A DNA stretch of 64,000 nt from Lacunisphaera sp044507675 (GTDB taxonomy: Bacteria; Verrucomicrobiota; Verrucomicrobiia; Opitutales; Opitutaceae): the NCBI GenBank assembly GCA_044507675.1, contig JBIQJF010000005.1:62001-126000 (forward strand), in the 5' to 3' direction. Position numbers and translations under genes: made by a program. The notes under the pieces were generated by a model. It ran no database searches, was not told the DNA's origin, and worked only from the letters and a program-made list of their open reading frames with translations. Shown in pieces: positions 60,746 to 64,000 of this stretch; position 1 is the stretch's first letter; each line of letters starts with the position of its first letter.

Positions 60746-61660
60746 TCAGGCGGCCTTCGACCGCTTTTTCGGACCGGATTTGGCCGAACGACGGCCACCG
60801 CCCGACTCGTCCAGGCTCTTCTGCAACACCGCCGCCAGATCGATGACGTTGCTCGCGGGGCGCTGCCGCTCGGCCTTCGCCGGCAGAGTGCGCCCGCCAC
60901 TCTCGACCTTGCGCCGGATCAGCTTCAACAACGCCGAGGCATATTCGTCAGTGTAGCGGCGCGCGTCCCATTTCACGGTCATCTGGTCAACCAGTGTGGT
61001 GGCCATCTCGACTTCGCGCCGTCCGGCCGCCTTTACTTCCGGAATCTTCAAGGAACGCGCGTTCACGAGTTCGTCGGCAAAATGCATCAGTTCCAGCACC
61101 AGAGCGTCGCCGTTCGCCTTGACCGCCGCGAGATGTTGACGCGTGCGAATCACGACCTTGGCGATGCCCGCTTTACCGGTGCGGGCCAGCACATCGCGCA
61201 AGAGGACATAAGCCCCCGCCCCGCCCCGCTGCGGTTCCATGTAGTAGGGACGCATGAAATAGATGGGATTGATCTCCTTCAGGCTGACAAAATCCACGAT
61301 GTCGATGGTGTCGGTCGCCTCGAGATCCACGCGGCGGAAGTCCTCATCCTTGAGCACGACAAACCGGCCCTTCTGGTATTCGTAGCCTTTCACGATCTCG
61401 GGCCACGGCACTTCCTTGCCGTCCACCGACGCAACGCGCTTGTAATTGACCGGGCTGAGGTCGGAGCGCCGCAGGAGCCGGAATTTCAATTCCTCGCGCC
61501 GCGTGGCGGTGCGCAGCGATATCGGAATCGTGACCAAGCCGAACGAAACCGCTCCCTTCCAAAGCGGACGCGTGGAGGCGGCGGACTTCTCCGCTTTGCC
61601 GGATTTTTCGGACGAACCGCGCGCCTTGGATTTTTTTCGAGTGGAGCGACGCTTCGGCAT
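60746..61660 (-). CDS. ku: NHEJ DNA end-binding protein Ku
   Basis: This 304-aa protein has a basic Ser-rich N-terminal extension (about 1-30), the Ku core starting RPLWKGAVSFGLVTIPISL, then VASVDGKEVPWPEIVKGYEYQKGRFVVL, IDIVDFVSLKEINPIYFMRPYYMEP and LELMHFADELVNA, and a Lys/Arg-rich C terminus. Bacterial Ku forms a homodimeric ring on DNA ends and recruits LigD. The N-terminal extension is unusual compared with the standard form. It is upstream of ligD on the minus strand, with ligD beginning 4 nt after its stop. Confidence 0.93.
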   Translation of the reverse strand: MPKRRSTRKKSKARGSSEKSGKAEKSAASTRPLWKGAVSFGLVTIPISLRTATRREELKFRLLRRSDLSPVNYKRVASVDGKEVPWPEIVKGYEYQKGRFVVLKDEDFRRVDLEATDTIDIVDFVSLKEINPIYFMRPYYMEPQRGGAGAYVLLRDVLARTGKAGIAKVVIRTRQHLAAVKANGDALVLELMHFADELVNARSLKIPEVKAAGRREVEMATTLVDQMTVKWDARRYTDEYASALLKLIRRKVESGGRTLPAKAERQRPASNVIDLAAVLQKSLDESGGGRRSAKSGPKKRSKAA

Positions 61661-61825
61661 AGGCGCCCAGCATACCTGCCAGTCGCGCGCGGCGCCATCG
61701 GCGCAAGTCCGTCGAGGGACGACGGGAAGACCGCTGCAGGCAATTTACCGTCGCGTGCTGCGGTGTTTCCGCCGATGGGCGCCGCCATCCGGACCGGCTA
61801 GACTGCGGATTCAACCCTTCCTCAC

Positions 61826-62074
61826 ATGAAACCTAACAATAAAGACAACCAGTCCCCGAAGCCCGATTTCGAACCCATTCCCGGATCCGTGCCGAAACGC
61901 TTTCCCAACCAGCCCGAACCGCTGAGCAGCCAGGCCGAAGAATCCTCATCCGGTGAGGAGGCCGAAATCTCCGCCCAAGCCGGTCCCGGCGAGGATCCCT
62001 TGATCGAATCGGGCATCCCGAAAAACGATCCCGAGCAACCGCGCGAAACGGACGAAGAGAAGTCCATGGAGTGA
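61826..62074 (+). CDS. Small acidic, probably disordered protein of unknown function
   Basis: This 82-aa protein is rich in Pro, Glu, Ser and Gly, with no hydrophobic core (EESSSGEEAEISAQAGPGED). No family is recognised. Its TGA overlaps the ATG of the isochorismatase-like gene by one base (TGATG at 62072-62076), implying coupled translation. It starts 165 nt upstream-divergent from the ku gene. Confidence 0.6.
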   Translation: MKPNNKDNQSPKPDFEPIPGSVPKRFPNQPEPLSSQAEESSSGEEAEISAQAGPGEDPLIESGIPKNDPEQPRETDEEKSME

Positions 62075-62541
62075 TGGCTCGTCCGCGCACGCTCATCGTG
62101 GTGGATCTCCAACAGGCCTTCGACGTGCCCGCGAAGCTCGTCGAAGGCATCCGCCGCTACGCGCGCGGTTTTGACCGGCGGTTCTACACCCGCTTCGTCA
62201 ACCCGCGTGATTCCCTTTTCCGACGCCAGCTCAAGCAACGCTGTTGCGCCCCGAAATCGACGGATACGCAGCTGATCATCGAGCCGGAATCCGGCGATCG
62301 AGTTATTACCAAGCACGGCTATGGCCTGCCCGCTGCCGCCTTGCGAAGCATCCGGGCGTTGAATCCGAAGGAGGTCGTCGTCTGCGGCATCGACACCGAT
62401 GCCTGTGTCCTCGGCGTGATGTTCTCGCTCTTCGACGCGGGAATTCCCTGCCGGCTGAAAGCCCGTCATTGCTGGAGTTCCACCGGGCTGCATCGCGCGG
62501 CGCTGGATATTATTCGCCAGCAATTCACCGTGCTTGAGTGA
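62074..62541 (+). CDS. Isochorismatase-like cysteine hydrolase
   Basis: This 155-aa protein carries the Asp-Lys-Cys triad of the family: Asp in LIVVDLQQAF, Lys in RVITKHGYG, and Cys in VCGIDTDACVLGVMF. It is shorter than typical isochorismatases (about 180-210 aa), mainly because the region between the first and second motif is compressed. Substrates in the family include amides, pyrazinamide and isochorismate. It is coupled by a one-base overlap to the small acidic protein gene. Substrate cannot be inferred. Confidence 0.8.
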   Translation: MARPRTLIVVDLQQAFDVPAKLVEGIRRYARGFDRRFYTRFVNPRDSLFRRQLKQRCCAPKSTDTQLIIEPESGDRVITKHGYGLPAAALRSIRALNPKEVVVCGIDTDACVLGVMFSLFDAGIPCRLKARHCWSSTGLHRAALDIIRQQFTVLE

Positions 62542-62643
62542 ACATTCTGCACGCGCGAAAATTTCGCGTGGGGAAGTGAAATCGCGAAGATGGGTTCGCC
62601 ACCCTATTCGGTTCTTATGCTGTTTCCCGTAGAGTGTCCGCGT

Positions 62644-62856
62644 ATGAATATCACACGCCCTTACAAATCGATCGAAGCTCGCAGCGTTCCGGCGCTGCAT
62701 TTGAAGGTAATCTCGATGCAGGCGATGGGTTGGGTTCCCGATGGCCCCATGTTGCAGGTGACCGGCTACCGCAACAACGGGCGCGCGGTCACTCGCTACT
62801 CGCAAAACATGTTCAAGGCGGAGATGCCGCCGTTCCAGTGGGGCTACGCGCAGTGA
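62644..62856 (+). CDS. Small protein of unknown function
   Basis: The frame encodes 70 residues from ATG 62644 and includes LHLKVISMQAMGWVPDGPMLQVTGYRNNGRA. There is no membrane segment, signal peptide or recognised family. It lies 102 nt after the hydrolase gene and converges on the phosphatidyltransferase gene, ending 33 nt before it. Support is from length, composition and the open frame only. Confidence 0.45.
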   Translation: MNITRPYKSIEARSVPALHLKVISMQAMGWVPDGPMLQVTGYRNNGRAVTRYSQNMFKAEMPPFQWGYAQ

Positions 62857-62889
62857 TGCGTCAGGCGCCCGCCGGCGCTGCCCGGACCA

Positions 62890-63510
62890 CTACAGTTTGG
62901 GCACGCGCCAGGTGCTGATCATCGCGCTTCCGCTCACTGCGTAGAGCAGAGTCAGGGGATGCAAAACGACTCCGCCGAGCGACCAGGTGCCCAGCCACAT
63001 GGCGGCGCCCAACCGGTCCTGCCAGTGTAACACCGCGATCAATCCCACCAGCAAAACGCTGGTGGGAATCGGGGTGCCTTCGAAATACCTCACTTTCCCG
63101 CTCTCGTCTGCCAGCTCGTCGGCCGTTACATTGAAGCGCGCGAGCCGGCTGATGCCGCAACCGACGAAGTAAAGCAGGATGACGATGTCGAGCGCGCCGC
63201 GCAGGCCCACGGCAAAACCCAAGGCCGCCGGCGCCAAGCCGAAGGAAAGCGTGTCCGCGAGCGAATCCAGATCCGCGCCGAGCGCGGACTTGCGATGACG
63301 CCAGCGGGCCACCCGGCCGTCCGCGAAATCAAAGACGAGCGCCAGAGGCAGCAAAACCATGGCGACGATCAGCCATCGCGAATCGTTCGTGATGAGGTGC
63401 TGCATCAAGGCCAGCACCGAGCCCGCCCCGCAAAAGGCGTTCCCCAAGGTGAGAAAGTCCGCCAAGACGAACGAGCGGATCATCGAGAAACGGCGCGGTG
63501 CGGGATTCAT
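62890..63510 (-). CDS. CDP-alcohol phosphatidyltransferase (CDP-diacylglycerol--serine O-phosphatidyltransferase-like)
   Basis: This 206-aa membrane protein has the CDP-alcohol phosphatidyltransferase signature DG-x2-AR-x8-G-x3-D-x3-D in DFADGRVARWRHRKSALGADLDSLAD, plus multiple TM helices. PssA-type enzymes join CDP-diacylglycerol and serine for phosphatidylethanolamine synthesis; phosphatidylglycerophosphate synthase is an alternative. Motif ISRLARFNVT resembles PssA rather than PgsA. The start at 63510 fits the family; a longer frame adds an unlikely tail. It is downstream of the YXWGXW gene on the same strand, 187 nt away. Confidence 0.8.
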   Translation of the reverse strand: MNPAPRRFSMIRSFVLADFLTLGNAFCGAGSVLALMQHLITNDSRWLIVAMVLLPLALVFDFADGRVARWRHRKSALGADLDSLADTLSFGLAPAALGFAVGLRGALDIVILLYFVGCGISRLARFNVTADELADESGKVRYFEGTPIPTSVLLVGLIAVLHWQDRLGAAMWLGTWSLGGVVLHPLTLLYAVSGSAMISTWRVPKL

Positions 63511-63634
63511 GATATAAAAATAGATACAATAAATCATTCGCCCGCGAGGCTCCATGCCTCGCGACACAGGCAGGGAGCCGCGAAACGCCTACAGCTGCGT
63601 TGGCGCGCAGCGACAACGTGGCCGTCTGATGACC

Positions 63635-63668
63635 GCGCTTGAGTCCCACGCATGCGGAACTCAAGCGC
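63635..63668. repeat. Hairpin GCGCTTGAGT / ACTCAAGCGC downstream of the YXWGXW gene
   Basis: A perfect 10-bp stem with a 14-nt loop, between the stop of the YXWGXW gene (63698) and the start of the phosphatidyltransferase gene (63510). On the minus strand it may end the YXWGXW transcript, though no T-run follows. The nearby 63605-63621 string is shared with 30148-30164. Confidence 0.5.
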
Positions 63669-63697
63669 AGTTACACCTGGTTGAAACGGCGGAAACG

Positions 63698-64000
63698 TCA
63701 GTTCCAATAGCCTTCGTAGAAACGATAGGCACCGGAGTCCGTGCGTTCCCAGCGTGGCGCGACCCAGACGGCGTTCCGATACGGAGGCAGCGCCCAGTGG
63801 CCGCCGACCCATTCGTAGCGGCTATTCCGCCAAGTCCAGTAACCGGCAATCCATTTGTGGTCGGAGGTAGGCTGCGCGGTGATCGCTTCGGTTTGCACGG
63901 CCGGCGGGGCCTGCGTGACCACGACGGTGCCGGAGGGAGTCTGCACAGGCACAGCCACCTGCGACTGTGGCTGGCTCACCACCACCTGCGTTTGCGGCGC
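63698..64000 (-). CDS. YXWGXW (WXXGXW) repeat protein, 5' end beyond the window
   Basis: The frame is open to the window edge, so the N terminus is missing; at least 100 residues are visible. The C-terminal part has three tandem-type units WIAGYWTWRNSRYEWVGGHWALPPY and WVAPRWE...YRFYEGYWN, the YXWGXW pattern found in exported proteins of unknown function. The preceding Gln/Val/Pro-rich part (VQTPSGTVVVTQAPPAV) is low complexity. It likely carries a signal peptide outside the window. It ends upstream of the phosphatidyltransferase gene. Confidence 0.75.
   Translation of the reverse strand, partial: APQTQVVVSQPQSQVAVPVQTPSGTVVVTQAPPAVQTEAITAQPTSDHKWIAGYWTWRNSRYEWVGGHWALPPYRNAVWVAPRWERTDSGAYRFYEGYWN

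Noticed and set aside
1..64000. CRISPR array, tRNA, rRNA, integrase or transposase
   Set aside because: No regularly spaced direct repeats with spacers, tRNA cloverleaf, rRNA segment, or DDE/tyrosine recombinase motif was noticed anywhere; the only tandem repeats are the coding HAMP units.

Overview
The window is a high-GC, densely coded bacterial chromosome segment with one 100-N assembly gap. Gene content points to a Verrucomicrobiota bacterium, most probably Opitutaceae: many soluble hybrid sensor kinases with an HELRTPLxP-type H-box, a Nik1-like tandem-HAMP kinase, a TonB receptor/YfiR/kinase operon, an opgG/opgH locus, Ku/LigD, and YXWGXW and KGG proteins. This placement is inferred from family content, since no rRNA gene is present. 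I see no tRNA, rRNA, CRISPR array, insertion sequence or prophage.

Layout. 1-10 kb: an exopolysaccharide locus. A plus-strand set (O-antigen ligase/polymerase, GT4, deacetylase-like) converges on a seven-gene minus-strand operon (GT4, uridine-kinase-like P-loop kinase, sugar transferase, nucleotidyltransferase-like protein with a beta-helix, STAS, alkaline-phosphatase-like, FkbM methyltransferase) whose genes mostly overlap by 4 nt. 10-26 kb: a two-component cluster with one LuxR-type response regulator and five sensor kinases, interrupted by a disordered protein, an exported protein and a DUF892 protein. The largest kinase (21.2-26.0 kb) has 92-residue HAMP repeats and contains the gap; repeat phase predicts the true gap is 155 nt (plus multiples of 276), which also restores the reading frame. 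26-32 kb: small stress and envelope genes (DUF3185, YqjD/YqjE/YqjK-like, a KGG-motif disordered protein, an oxidoreductase, SRPBCC, DUF6766, DUF892). 32-37 kb: TonB receptor, YfiR and a CHASE8-like sensor kinase, resembling the Yfi system but with a kinase in place of the diguanylate cyclase. 37.1-37.7 kb: DUF2934 and CsbD stress proteins.

37.8-48 kb: an osmoregulated-periplasmic-glucan operon (opgG, a membrane-anchored 166-aa protein, opgH, a six-hairpin glycosidase, GT4, and an alkaline-phosphatase/EEP-nuclease fusion). 48-51.4 kb: two VTT (TVP38-type) membrane proteins, a small membrane protein and a cardiolipin synthase-like PLD enzyme. 51.4-55.3 kb: an exported protein, a thiamine-binding-like protein, a 58-aa protein, an FAD/Rieske oxidoreductase and a stand-alone LigD polymerase. 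55.36-55.79 kb: a compact unit in which a 121-aa possible HTH protein is flanked by two identical 24-bp AT-rich palindromic repeats. 56-64 kb: unknown proteins, a degenerate C25-peptidase-like surface protein, LigD (PE+ligase) with Ku, an isochorismatase-like hydrolase, a CDP-alcohol phosphatidyltransferase and a partial YXWGXW protein.

The best candidates for something new are the palindrome-flanked unit at 55.4-55.8 kb, the phosphatase/EEP fusion in the glucan operon, the YfiR-linked kinase operon, and a motif (TAGGT-N4-RCC) shared by three intergenic regions.
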